A DNA stretch of 64,000 bases from Amycolatopsis acidiphila. Its GTDB lineage: Bacteria; Actinomycetota; Actinomycetes; Mycobacteriales; Pseudonocardiaceae. A program made the position numbers and the translations under genes. The DNA lies in the NCBI RefSeq assembly GCF_021391495.1, contig NZ_CP090063.1, forward strand, positions 7,688,001-7,752,000, written 5' to 3'. The number at the start of each line of letters is the position of its first letter. Within the stretch, counting starts at the first letter, position 1. Of the stretch, positions 50,581 to 59,842 are shown piece after piece. Under the pieces are notes generated by a model that was given only the letters and a program-made list of their open reading frames with translations, did not search any database and was not told the origin of the DNA.

Positions 50581-51861
50581 TCAGTACCGGATTCGGTGGA
50601 GAGCGAACGCGCAGGCGGCACCGATGATGAAGGTGCCGATCAAGAATCCGAAGGCCGCCGGGTAGCCGCCCGCGTCGATGAACAGGCCCATGACCGTGGC
50701 TCCGAAGGCACCGACGAAGTTCCCGACGCCGATCATCACGCCCGCGGCGCGGCCCATGCGCCGCTCGGGCGCCATCGAGTGCAACACGCCCTGCCCGGCG
50801 AGCGTGGTCATGCCCTCGATGCCCACGATCGCGATGATGACCGCGGCGAGTTCGAAGTCCGTCGAGTGGATGACCTGACTGAGCACGAGAAAGAGCGCAG
50901 CCAGGGAAAAACCGCAGACAGAGAAGATGGCCTTGCGCCCGATGCGGTCCATCCAGACCGCCACGATCGGAGAGATCGCGATGCAGAGGACGAAGGCGAG
51001 CGCGACGAACGCGCTCGCGGTGTTCTTGCTGACGTGCTGTTCGGACTTGAGGTAGGAAGGGAACCAACTCGCGAGCCCGTACACCCCGATGTTGTTGGTG
51101 ATCCAGCCGATGATCATGATGAAGAAGGGCCAACTGAGGAGCTGACTGCGCCTCTCGTCGCGGGAGAGCTTGACGTTCGTGCTGTCGGCGGCGATGAATG
51201 CTCTCTCCGCGTCCGTCACCCGCTTGGCCTTCGCCGGGTCGTCCTTGAGCAGCACAAGTGCGACCGGGATGCAGACCACCAGGGCAAGAATGGTCAGCAG
51301 GAAGAAGGCTCCTCGCCAGTTCGTCACGGCGATGGCGCCGTTGACGACATAGGCGGCCACGGCGAATCCGAGGTTGATCGCGCCGATCCACAAGGACTTG
51401 GCCCGAGAGCGCTCCGAGCGTGGGAACCAGCGCGCCGTGAGGGCGTTCGACAGTGGCCAGAGGAAGCCCTCGGAGACGCCGAGCAGGGCTCGGCCCACCA
51501 GTAGGATGCCGTAGCTGGGTGCCAAGCCGGCGATCGTCGTACTGATCGCCCAGAACACGAGCCCGGTGACCGCACAACGCTTGGGGCCGAACTTGTCGAT
51601 CAGGATTCCCCAGACCGGCATCGACGCCCCGTAAAACAGGAGCGTGGCGGTGGTGAGGAATCCGATCAGGCCCTCTTCGCCCTTGAGGTGAAGCTCGGAC
51701 AGGAAGCCATCGTCGGCGGCGATGACACCCACGCCGGTCTTGTCGATCATGCCGACAATCCAGATGATCGCCAGCGGTGGCAGGGCGATTCGCCAGCGCA
51801 TACTCGGCGTCGAGGGCAGTGGGTCCAACGCCGCACTCGCCGGCGATTGCTCGGTACTCAA
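50581..51861 (-). CDS. MFS transporter, anion:cation symporter type
   Basis: 426 residues and about 12 helices. PPLAIIWIVGMIDKTGVGV at the start, GILIDKFGPKRCAVTG (motif A) and RALLGVSEGFLWPLSNALTA fit the ACS group, which imports organic acids such as phthalate, hexuronates or tartrate. Uptake of the operon's acidic substrate is the likely function. Confidence 0.9.
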   Translation of the reverse strand: MSTEQSPASAALDPLPSTPSMRWRIALPPLAIIWIVGMIDKTGVGVIAADDGFLSELHLKGEEGLIGFLTTATLLFYGASMPVWGILIDKFGPKRCAVTGLVFWAISTTIAGLAPSYGILLVGRALLGVSEGFLWPLSNALTARWFPRSERSRAKSLWIGAINLGFAVAAYVVNGAIAVTNWRGAFFLLTILALVVCIPVALVLLKDDPAKAKRVTDAERAFIAADSTNVKLSRDERRSQLLSWPFFIMIIGWITNNIGVYGLASWFPSYLKSEQHVSKNTASAFVALAFVLCIAISPIVAVWMDRIGRKAIFSVCGFSLAALFLVLSQVIHSTDFELAAVIIAIVGIEGMTTLAGQGVLHSMAPERRMGRAAGVMIGVGNFVGAFGATVMGLFIDAGGYPAAFGFLIGTFIIGAACAFALHRIRY

Positions 51862-51903
51862 CTCTGAGTCTCCATTCGAGAGGGATGCTCAACGGCCCAA
51901 GGG

Positions 51904-52857
51904 TCAGGATGGGGTAGATCGGGTCCGGGATTCGGCGGCTCCTGTCCTGGTTTCGGCACTCGGGCGCTCCCGGCGCAGGCGCGCGAGGAGCTCGGTGCTC
52001 TCGGGGTAGGGGCGCTCGAGATAATGAGTCTCGGCGACCCGTTCAAAGAAGTCGGCCACCACGTCGACGGTCGGGCTGCGCACCGAGCTCCCGGCAGCCA
52101 ACTGCTTGACCAGCTGCATGTCCTTGTGAATCGTTCGGGCCGGCGCATGGGTGGCCATCTGGGCGACGTCACCGCGAAAGAACTCGGCGGCGGTGTCCAG
52201 GCCGGAGTCGCCTCCGCTGCTTCGCTCGATCGCTTGCGCGACTGCAGCGGCATCGAGGCCCCATTCTCGGGCGATCAACAACGCCTCGGAGGAGGCGAGG
52301 TACCAGGCGTACTTGACGTGTTGATTGAGCAGCTTGGTCGCGTACCCAGCTCCACGGCTCCCGCAATGCACGAGAGTGCGCGACACGGCAGCCAGGACAG
52401 CCTCCGCCGCACCAAGAACGCCCGGCTCACCACCGATGAGCACTGTCATTTCCGGGGCCTTACGACTGACCGGGCAGTCGACGAAAACGCACCCCGCGAT
52501 GTCGAAGGCTTCACCGACCCGGATGGCGGTGTCAGGACCGCAGGTGGACATGTCCAGCACGATCGTGCCCTCGCGGGCTCCGGACAGCACGCTGTCCGGA
52601 GCCTCCACCAACACATGCTCGACCTCGGTCGGCCCTGGCAGAAAGGTGATGACAAGACCGCAGTTCGCAGCGAGATGTGCGGCGCTGTCGGCGACCTCTG
52701 TTCCCGCGGCGGCAAGTTCCTCGACCCGTTCTGGCCGGCGGTCGTGGACCATTACCGCATAGCCTGCCAGGAGCAATTCCTGGGACAATGCCGTCCCCAT
52801 GCCGCCGAGCCCGATCACCCCGACAGACGGGCCGCCGCCCCCACCACTCCAACTCAT
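51904..52857 (-). CDS. NAD(P)-dependent beta-hydroxyacid dehydrogenase
   Basis: 317 residues from ATG at 52857 (GGAAGG about 9 bases upstream). N-terminal GVIGLGGMGTALSQELL binds the cofactor; the catalytic Lys175 is in GYATKLLNQHVKY. The substrate loop reads VDCPVSRKAPE where most relatives have DAPVSGG, so specificity may differ. Family members include 3-hydroxyisobutyrate, tartronate-semialdehyde and threonate dehydrogenases; an aromatic dihydrodiol substrate would be unusual. Confidence 0.9.
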   Translation of the reverse strand: MSWSGGGGGPSVGVIGLGGMGTALSQELLLAGYAVMVHDRRPERVEELAAAGTEVADSAAHLAANCGLVITFLPGPTEVEHVLVEAPDSVLSGAREGTIVLDMSTCGPDTAIRVGEAFDIAGCVFVDCPVSRKAPEMTVLIGGEPGVLGAAEAVLAAVSRTLVHCGSRGAGYATKLLNQHVKYAWYLASSEALLIAREWGLDAAAVAQAIERSSGGDSGLDTAAEFFRGDVAQMATHAPARTIHKDMQLVKQLAAGSSVRSPTVDVVADFFERVAETHYLERPYPESTELLARLRRERPSAETRTGAAESRTRSTPS

Positions 52858-52995
52858 GCCGGACCTTCCATATCGCAGAAAGATTTTTCGATGTGAGGCT
52901 TTTGCTGTCGGGCGCGCGAAGTTCGACGCAGACTTGGAACCGGTGCGAGTTCGCAGATACGCCACGAACCACGGCACTGCTGAGGAGTTCGCCTC

Positions 52996-53544
52996 TCAGA
53001 GGAAGACGGAGAGGTTCTTTGCCATCAAGACCGACTGGTCGAGGTGGAGTATTCGTCGGAAGACTTTCCAACCCTGCTCGGTACGCCGCGCCCAATCGCG
53101 ACGACGCCCGACGAAAAAGTCGGTCTCGTCGGCCACCCGGTTGCGGTAGACCAAGAAGCGAGCGCTGACTTCGACTTCGTCGCCGGAGACCTCGACGATC
53201 CGCAGATTGGTCACCACGTGCGAGACGCGCGACACTGGCTCCTCGGCCCAGTGCACGCCGGTGAGGAGCTGCTGGACGCGGAGTTCCACCGTGCTCTTGG
53301 GCTCGTCGAACCAGCACACCTCGGAGCCGTACTTTGTTTCCTCACGCTCCGCCACGTCGTTGTACATGACATTCATACGGAGCGGGACCGAGTAGCGGTA
53401 GTCGTCCGCCAACAGGTCTAGCCACTCCTCGTAGCGGCGTTCGTCGAGAAGGTCAGCCTCGTAATAGAGGAACTCGCTGATCTCACTGAGCAGTTCCACG
53501 CGCTGCAGGCCGGTCGGCTGGCTGTTCTGCATCGTGACGGTCAT
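52996..53544 (-). CDS. aromatic-ring-hydroxylating dioxygenase, beta subunit
   Basis: 182 residues with the NTF2-like fold of Rieske dioxygenase small subunits: SEFLYYEADLLDERRYEEWL at 23-42, then LADDYRYSVPLRM, and a C-terminal GWKVFRRILHLDQSVLMAKN. The ATG overlaps the alpha-subunit stop, so the two are made together. Confidence 0.93.
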   Translation of the reverse strand: MTVTMQNSQPTGLQRVELLSEISEFLYYEADLLDERRYEEWLDLLADDYRYSVPLRMNVMYNDVAEREETKYGSEVCWFDEPKSTVELRVQQLLTGVHWAEEPVSRVSHVVTNLRIVEVSGDEVEVSARFLVYRNRVADETDFFVGRRRDWARRTEQGWKVFRRILHLDQSVLMAKNLSVFL

Positions 53545-54983
53545 GCCTCCACCTCGCTCGCACGCTCCATGATCTTGCTGACGCGGTCGTCGACAGCGGC
53601 CACGTTCATCAACTCGGGCCAAGACATGTTGTCGACGAACTCGGCCCATCGGCGGTAGAACGCTCGGGCGTTGACCTCGCCGGCGATGGCGTGGTCGGAG
53701 TGCACTGCGCCGTCGAGCGCGCTGAGCCGCTCCTCGCCGAGACCCTGCTGGTAGTTGTAGGGATAGCGGCGGGCGACCACGCCCAGGCTTGCCTGGGTCG
53801 CGTAGTCCCAGTTCTCCATATCGTCCTGCTCGGTCATGCCGGCGGGGCCCCCGTACCGCATGTAGTACTCGCGCAGCCAATCACGGACGAAGTCCGGAGC
53901 ATCCTTGTCGACGAGGAACCAGCGCCACACCTCGGTCTCGGTGGAGCTGATCGGATGAGAGACCAGGATCGAGCGCGGGAAACCGGCAGCGAAGGACATG
54001 TTCGGGAACAGCGTCGCCGGGCCACGTCCGCCCAGTGCGCGGCCCTCCGCGCGGAGCCTCTCAGCGCGGATGTCCCATGCGTGCTCGAAGTACTCGGTCA
54101 GCTTCGGCTCAGCGAATTCGGGATACGGGAGCTCGTAGTCAAGGTTGTCCGAAGCGCCGTGACCGAGGCGGAATGAAGTCTTCATGCGGCCCTTGGAGAA
54201 GCCGCCCTGGTTCTGCCGCTCACCATGGCGACGTTTGCCTCGGCCGCCCGGACCGATCCCGACCGCCTCGACCGAGGCATGTGTCGAAGCACCATGGTAG
54301 GTATCACCCAAGAAGTTCTCCGCGACGAACTTCCAATTGGAGCGGATCCGCCACTTCAGCACGCCGCGGAACACCTCGGTCTCGCCCTCGCGCCCGTCGA
54401 ACGCGTCGGCCAGGTTGTCCAGCCAGAAGTGGAAGTTGCCGACGTAGTCGAGGAAATCCGGTGCGTTCTCGTCCCAGGACGCGAAGATGAGGCCCTTGTA
54501 GTTATACACCCGCGGGCAGCGGACGAGTCCCCACTTTTCCTTCTCGAGCCGGCCGTGGTAAGCCGACTTCATGTGCGGCACTCCGTGGAGGTCGCCGGGG
54601 ACGTCCACCAACGATCCGTCCATAGAGTACGACCACGCGTGGTACGGGCAGGTGAACTGCATCGTGTTGCCCTCGTCGTACCGACAAACACGCATACCGC
54701 GGTGGCGGCAGGAGTTCAGCAGAACGTAGACCTCACCCTTGGTGTCACGGGTCATGAGCACCGGGTCAGAGCCCATCCGAGAGCTGAAGAAGTCCCCCGG
54801 GTTCGGCACCTGGCTGGCGTGGCCGACGAAGAGCCACGCTCTGGGGAAGAGATACTCCAGTTCCAACTTGTGGATCTGCTCGTTGACGAAAATGTCGCGG
54901 CTGATGACACCGCTGTCGACGTCGACCAGATCGCTGACGCGAATCGGCGCGGGCGAGGCCGTGCTTAGGTCCTCAATCGTCAT
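53541..54983 (-). CDS. aromatic-ring-hydroxylating dioxygenase, alpha subunit
   Basis: 480 residues. The Rieske cluster ligands are Cys92/His94 (SCRHRGM) and Cys112/His115 (TCPYHAW). The mononuclear iron site is Asp227, His230 and His235 in ENFLGDTYHGASTHAS. Somewhat longer than most, with a basic insert GPGGRGKRRHGERQ after the iron site. With the ferredoxin and reductase it makes a three-component dioxygenase acting on an aromatic, probably acidic, substrate. Confidence 0.95.
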   Translation of the reverse strand: MTIEDLSTASPAPIRVSDLVDVDSGVISRDIFVNEQIHKLELEYLFPRAWLFVGHASQVPNPGDFFSSRMGSDPVLMTRDTKGEVYVLLNSCRHRGMRVCRYDEGNTMQFTCPYHAWSYSMDGSLVDVPGDLHGVPHMKSAYHGRLEKEKWGLVRCPRVYNYKGLIFASWDENAPDFLDYVGNFHFWLDNLADAFDGREGETEVFRGVLKWRIRSNWKFVAENFLGDTYHGASTHASVEAVGIGPGGRGKRRHGERQNQGGFSKGRMKTSFRLGHGASDNLDYELPYPEFAEPKLTEYFEHAWDIRAERLRAEGRALGGRGPATLFPNMSFAAGFPRSILVSHPISSTETEVWRWFLVDKDAPDFVRDWLREYYMRYGGPAGMTEQDDMENWDYATQASLGVVARRYPYNYQQGLGEERLSALDGAVHSDHAIAGEVNARAFYRRWAEFVDNMSWPELMNVAAVDDRVSKIMERASEVEA

Positions 54984-55035
54984 TACTGTTGCCTTTCGAT
55001 GTGCTTCCCTGGTGAGGCGGGCGCGCGGGAAGATG

Positions 55036-56268
55036 TCAGGTCAGGCCGACGGACGCGCCCGAGGAGAGCGTCTCAAGCTCGGCGACTACGTGATCAATGG
55101 AGGCACCGCGCTCCCATGCGGATCGGCATGTTGCGATCGAGCGCGGCCAGCCGATCGCGACGCATGCGGCAAAGGCGCCCCTTAGCCCATAGATCGCCAC
55201 GGTCTTCTCTCCCGCCGGGGTCAGAAATCGACGCAGTTCCACGCTGTCGGATTCCGCCGGGCGTCCGACCATCTGGATCTTCGTGCCGAACTGGTCGGAC
55301 CAGAAATAAGGCGCACGCGCGTCCGGTACCGGCGACGTGGGGTCGATGATCTGCTTAGCGACGATGTGCGCCTGTTCGACAGCGTTAGTCCAGTGCTCGA
55401 CGCGTCGATAGACCGTCGCGCCCTTGTCGATCGACCGGGCGACATCGCCGATCGCATAAACGCCCTCAGCGGCCTGGACAGCACAACTGGCGTCAGTAAG
55501 TACGCCATTGTCGACAGGAATCCGGGAGCCGTCGAGCCACTCAGTGTTGGGCATGGTGCCGATCCCGACAACCACCGTTCCGGCCTCGTGCGTTGTGCCA
55601 TCGGACAACCGCACAACAACACCGTCAGACGTCTGCTTCACGGCGTCCACACCCACACCGGTCAGTAGCTTGACGCCGTTGTCGCGGTGCAAAGACGCGA
55701 GATGCCCGCCGACCTCAGCGCCCACCGCGCGAGCGAACGGCGCCTCCAACGCCTCGATAATGGTGACATCGGCCCCGAGCGCCCGCGCCGACGACGCGAC
55801 CTCGGCACCGATGAAACCACCACCGACGACAAGCATGGGGCCTCCCCCGGCAAGTCGCTGTCGGAGGGCGCGAGCATCGCGCAGTTCGCGAACGGAGACG
55901 ACGCTCTCATTGGTGGCGAGACCGCCCAGGGTCCGAGGTCGGACGCCGGTAGCGATGATGAGGTAGTCGTACTCGATCTCCTCGCCGCCCGCGGTGACCG
56001 TGCGCTCATCGATGTCCACGGCGGTGGCCGGCGTCCCCGGCCTGCCATCGAGCTGGAGCCCGTCCCACCCGCCGGCGCCGAGCAGCGAGATCTGGTCCTC
56101 AGTCTGCGTGCCGAGCAACAACTGCTTGCTCAACGGAGGCTTGTCGTAGGGCAGCTCGTCCTCCGCGCCGAGCACCACGATGTCGTCCTCGAAACCAAGA
56201 CGTCGCAGTTCCTGGGCGGTGCGGATACCGCCGACCGATGATCCGACGATGACGGCGCGCTCACGCAT
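55036..56268 (-). CDS. FAD-dependent ferredoxin reductase of the dioxygenase system
   Basis: 410 residues from ATG at 56268, which overlaps the ferredoxin end. RAVIVGSSVGGIRTAQEL (FAD), LPYDKPPLSKQLLLG, MLVVGGGFIGAEVA (NAD) and VYAIGDVARSIDKG (FAD) are the expected blocks. It supplies electrons from NAD(P)H. Confidence 0.93.
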   Translation of the reverse strand: MRERAVIVGSSVGGIRTAQELRRLGFEDDIVVLGAEDELPYDKPPLSKQLLLGTQTEDQISLLGAGGWDGLQLDGRPGTPATAVDIDERTVTAGGEEIEYDYLIIATGVRPRTLGGLATNESVVSVRELRDARALRQRLAGGGPMLVVGGGFIGAEVASSARALGADVTIIEALEAPFARAVGAEVGGHLASLHRDNGVKLLTGVGVDAVKQTSDGVVVRLSDGTTHEAGTVVVGIGTMPNTEWLDGSRIPVDNGVLTDASCAVQAAEGVYAIGDVARSIDKGATVYRRVEHWTNAVEQAHIVAKQIIDPTSPVPDARAPYFWSDQFGTKIQMVGRPAESDSVELRRFLTPAGEKTVAIYGLRGAFAACVAIGWPRSIATCRSAWERGASIDHVVAELETLSSGASVGLT

Positions 56269-56461
56269 CAGCGCCCGCCCTCCAGATCGCCGACACCGGG
56301 CAACTGCGGATTGCCGCGTCCACCGTCTCCATCTCGGACGGATCGACCACTTCGTCGAGGACAACGACCAGCCCGTCGTCGTCCAGGTCGAAGTGCTTGG
56401 CATCCACACCAACGCAATTCCCGTAGCCCTGGCACTTCACGACATCCGCCTTGATGCGCAT
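56261..56461 (-). CDS. [3Fe-4S]-type ferredoxin
   Basis: 66 residues. CQGYGNC and later RSCPVSAIW give three Cys, with Tyr in place of the missing second ligand. GGAGGTGG sits directly before this ATG. First gene of the catabolic operon, coupled to the reductase. Confidence 0.92.
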   Translation of the reverse strand: MRIKADVVKCQGYGNCVGVDAKHFDLDDDGLVVVLDEVVDPSEMETVDAAIRSCPVSAIWRAGADA

Positions 56462-56486
56462 GCCACCTCCGCATTGGTACAATGGT

Positions 56487-56503
56487 TTAGGACATCATCC
56501 TAA
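56487..56503. promoter_or_regulatory. operator-like repeat between ferredoxin and GntR genes
   Basis: TTAGGA and TCCTAA flank CATCA, 25 bases from the ferredoxin ATG. It lies in the divergent gap with the GntR gene, a likely GntR site overlapping the catabolic promoter. Confidence 0.55.
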
Positions 56504-56616
56504 GCTGGGGCGGAGGCCGGTGTCAAGAGTCACCAGACCGAGGGTGCCGGGTGCCGTAACGTGACTCTCCGCAAAGGACCTATCAGGCCCCTGCGGGCTG
56601 CGGCGAGGAGGACAGC

Positions 56617-57327
56617 GTGTCGAAGGAGGCCCCGCCCGTTGCGTTCGATCCGCTACCGAGTGCGAGAACCGCGGACCGCATCGTGCGCTTGCTTCGTGAC
56701 CAGATCCGTTCTGGCGAGCTGTCGGTCGGAGCTCGCCTGCCGTCTGAGCGGGATCTGTGCGCTCAACTCAACGTCAGCAGGCTCTCCTTGCGCGAGGCCC
56801 TCCGCGTGCTCGAGTCCAATGGCCTCGTCGAGATCCGGATGGGATCCCGCGGCGGAGCCTTCGTGACGGCCCCGTCGACACAGCACGCCGGCGAGGGAAT
56901 CACCGACCTTCTCACGACCGCTGGCCTGTCCGCCGCGGACGTGACCCAGGCGCGCTCCATCCTCGAACTCGGGATCGTCCCGGTTGTGGTCGCGTGCGCC
57001 GACGAGACCGACCTCCGTGAACTCCAAACGTTGTGCGACGACGCCGAAGCGGCACGCACCGACGGCACCTATACGCCGGCGATGTCCCTCGACTTCCATC
57101 TGCGTGTCGCGGCCGCGACACACAACCCCGCGATCGTGATGGTGATGGATTCCTTCCGCGACGCCATCCTAATGTCGATGCAAGAGGCGCAGCACGAGGG
57201 AACACAGGGCGTCGCAGAGCACCGGGAGTTCATCGAGGCCGTCCAAGCAAAGGACATCGACCGCGCACATCGGGTCATGGCCGATCACCTTCGTCGCACC
57301 GCCGATGCAGTCGGTTACTCCTGCTGA
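56617..57327 (+). CDS. GntR-family regulator, FadR/FCD subfamily
   Basis: 236 residues from GTG (GGCGAGGAGG upstream). Winged HTH: GARLPSERDLCAQLNVSRLS then LREALRVLESNGLVEIR. The C-terminal FCD domain has metal-type residues in LDFHLRVAAATHN and a final HREFIEAV/MADHLRR. Divergent from the catabolic operon, which it probably controls in response to a carboxylate effector. Confidence 0.92.
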   Translation: MSKEAPPVAFDPLPSARTADRIVRLLRDQIRSGELSVGARLPSERDLCAQLNVSRLSLREALRVLESNGLVEIRMGSRGGAFVTAPSTQHAGEGITDLLTTAGLSAADVTQARSILELGIVPVVVACADETDLRELQTLCDDAEAARTDGTYTPAMSLDFHLRVAAATHNPAIVMVMDSFRDAILMSMQEAQHEGTQGVAEHREFIEAVQAKDIDRAHRVMADHLRRTADAVGYSC

Positions 57328-57419
57328 ACCACCACGTCGACGAGCGCCATTGGCCGACACTTCACGATGCGACTCACCAACGACGCCAACCACGCATGGT
57401 GGTTTCACGCCGGCTGCAC

Positions 57420-57770
57420 GGACAGAGTTTCCGCAGTCGCAGTAGCCCTTCACCCGCTCCTCGCGGGCAGCGTACGCCGAGCCGATGTGTACGCCCGTAA
57501 GGCCTCCGCTGCGGTCACCGCCTCCTCCAATGTGAACGGTGCCCCAATGGCCGGCTGCCTGTTCACCATGTCGTGCAGCTCGGCAGCGGAGCCCCGTGCA
57601 CGACCGTGCTGTCCGTGCTGCCCGGCAGTACGGCGCCGGCGTCCAGGAACGCGCGCATGCGGTAGGCCAACCGGGACCGCTCCGGGCCTATCGCGGCGAG
57701 CATGCCGTCTGGGGACGACCGTATGGTTGTTACCGCACGCAATGCCGAAGCGCCCGCAGATGTCGTCTGT
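57420..57770 (-). pseudogene. amidohydrolase (Amidohydro_3/YtcJ-like) remnant
   Basis: In successive frames the minus strand reads GMLAAIGPERSRLAYRMRAF, LDAGAVLPGSTDSTVVHGAP, then HDMVNRQPAIGAPFTLEEAV, EALRAYTS and AYAAREERVKG. This is the C-terminal third of the family, broken by at least two frameshifts. The N-terminal part is missing where a long palindrome begins. It may once have belonged to the catabolic set. Confidence 0.7.
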
Positions 57771-57774
57771 CGGT

Positions 57775-57842
57775 TGTTTTTGCCGGTAGTTCTTGGCTCC
57801 GCTGCTCCGGAGCAGCGGAGCCAAGAACTACCGGCAAAAACA
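57775..57842. repeat. 68-bp perfect palindrome
   Basis: Both 34-base arms are perfect complements with no spacer, centred between 57808 and 57809 (CTCC/GGAG). Outer ends are TGTTTTT and AAAAACA. It truncates the amidohydrolase remnant, marking an inverted-duplication or IS-end junction. Confidence 0.95.
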
Positions 57843-58288
57843 GGCCCGCCGTCAACGGCATCGTCTACCCCGGCTGGAAGCGAGCGGCATGACCACCCGT
57901 CTGTACCGCCGCGAGTGCGGCTGGCACCCCGAGTACCGACGCAAGCGCGCTGCGCTTCGCGCCGCCGCTCGCCACCAGTGCGCCGGCACGCCGGTGGCCG
58001 AGACGCGTCCACCGTGGTGGTCCCGCCTGTGGACCAACCTATGGGCAAGCCAGTCGGGTGTCACCGCCGTCGACACCGAAGCACGAGCGGATGACCGTAC
58101 CGGTGACGACGTATTGGTCGATGCCCGCGGCAAACCGCATCCAGTGGGCCGCGCTCGCCGCGCACCACGCCGAGACAACGCGCCGCGCCCGCGCCGCGAT
58201 GGTCGACCTAGTACTACAGTCGCGATGTGTGATTTGTGGCGGCGTGTCGTGACTGTGGACGCGTTCGGGACGTGGTGAACTTGGCGGC
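57843..58288. other. no confident gene
   Basis: Two overlapping plus-strand frames occur (57890-58278 and 58058-58252; the latter has AALAAHHAETTRRARAAMVD), but neither has a clear start signal or family. Possibly decayed. Confidence 0.35.
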
Positions 58289-58657
58289 GTGGTAGAGCTT
58301 GTGGAGAAGGCGATGGCCGGGGCGCCTGTGGTTGATGATCGTGTCGCACGGTGGCGGGCCGGGTTCGACGACATGTTCTCGTTGGTAGCCGGTCGTTTCG
58401 CGCAGGCGGACTCGCGTCGTCGGGCTCGGATGTATCTGCTGGGCCTGCTCTCGGGTGCGGAGCGGAAGAACTCGTGGACCTTGGCCGAGCAGGCCGGTGA
58501 TCTGACCCCGAATGGCATGCAGCGGTTGCTGGGCTACTACCGGTGGGACGCCGATGCGGTGCGGGATGATCTGCGGGCCTATGTGCTGGACAATCTGGGT
58601 GATCCCAGTGGTGTCGTGGTGGCCGATGAGACGGGCTTTCTGAAGAAGGGCGGCTAA
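58289..58657 (+). pseudogene. IS701-family transposase, N-terminal fragment
   Basis: Reads WRAGFDDMFSLVAGRFAQAD, SRRRARMYLLGLLSGAERKN, SWTLAEQAG and VVVADETGFLKKG, the IS701 start through the first catalytic Asp. It is cut after about 121 of the usual 400 residues by the following IS5 fragment. Confidence 0.8.
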
Positions 58658-58694
58658 GAGCGTGTCTTACGTGGTGATCAGCTGCTGATGCGTC

Positions 58695-58935
58695 ATGATC
58701 TTGGTCGTGGTTGATCGTTTGTCATTGCGGCTCGTGCCGGACGAGCTGTGGGAGTTGGTGGAGCCGTTGATCCCCGCGTTCGCGGCGCGTCCCCAGGGCG
58801 GGGGAACCGCGCCGCTGGAGCCGCGGCAGGTGTTCACCGCGATCGTGTACGTGTTGACCAGTGGGTGCGCGTGGCGGGATCTGCCGCCGTCGTTCGGCGT
58901 GCCGTTCCAGACCGCGCACCGGCGCTTCACTCAGT
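58695..58935 (+). pseudogene. IS5-family transposase, N-terminal fragment
   Basis: DUF4096-type start: RLVPDELWELVEPLIPAFAA, then QVFTAIVYVLTSGCAWRDLP and FQTAHRRFT. The frame is ended by the DDE-type IS at 58936, which landed at a CAGTG matching the target in IS256. Confidence 0.82.
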
Positions 58936-59457
58936 GAGCCTTTTTCATCCTGACCTGGATGTGTTGGCGGGCAAGGCTTGTCGCTGATCACAGGTAGACG
59001 ATCATCGGCGTGTCGAGGTCCTGGCATGGCGAAGCCCCTGGTAGCAGGACTTTCGACCAAGATCGTTCCGCAGGACCAGGGGCTTCACATGCTGTTCTAC
59101 CGTGCCGCGCTGCCGTTGTCACATCAGACCCTCACCTTCGTGTCCGGCCTCATCCGCACCCACCGCAAGCAGCTCGGTTCGGTGTGGCGCAAGCTCAACT
59201 CAGGCCAGCAGGCCCTGGCGGTACTGGTGTACCTGCGCAAAGGCGAACCGTTCGCCGAGGTCGGCGCCGGGTTCGACATCTCCACCACAACCTGCTGGCG
59301 CTACGTCAACGAGACCGTGGAACTACTGGCCGCGCGAGCCCCGAAACTACGCGCGGCGCTGCGCAAGGCGAAACGCGACGGCCTGGCCTACGTGGTCATC
59401 GACGGCACCCTGATCCCGATCGACCGGGTCTCCGCCGACCGCCCCTTCTACTCCGGC

Positions 59458-59689
59458 TGTGATGATCTTTGTGTGCTGCCTCGGGCCACGGCTTGACCCG
59501 TACTCTGGTTGGCCTTGCTGCCTTGTGTTTGATCTGTCGGCCGTGGTCGGGGGTGGTGCTTGCTGCCGCCGGTGCGGTGGGGCGTGTCCCGATAGGGGCC
59601 TTGCCGTCACGGCACCATCACAGTCCTGACCGCCCACACCGGCCCGGCGCTGGCCATCCATTCCCGAGCCGATCAGGAGTCAGCCAATC
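59458..59689 (+). ncRNA. candidate IS110 bridge-RNA leader (copy 2)
   Basis: Identical non-coding leader to 48730-48961, upstream of the disrupted transposase. Confidence 0.4.
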
Positions 59690-59842
59690 ATGACCAGCAC
59701 GCCGCAATCGGACACACAGGGAGGTGGTACCGCTGCCGATAACGTGGTGGTGCTGGGCGTCGACACGCACAAGGACGTGCATGTCGCAACGGTGATCACG
59801 ATGCTGGGTGTGAGGTTTCCCCCGGGGATCGGACACCGGGTT

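Noticed and set aside
57793..58278. 161-codon plus-strand frame crossing the 68-bp palindrome
   Set aside because: It begins within the palindrome, has Arg-rich shadow-like composition and no family signature.
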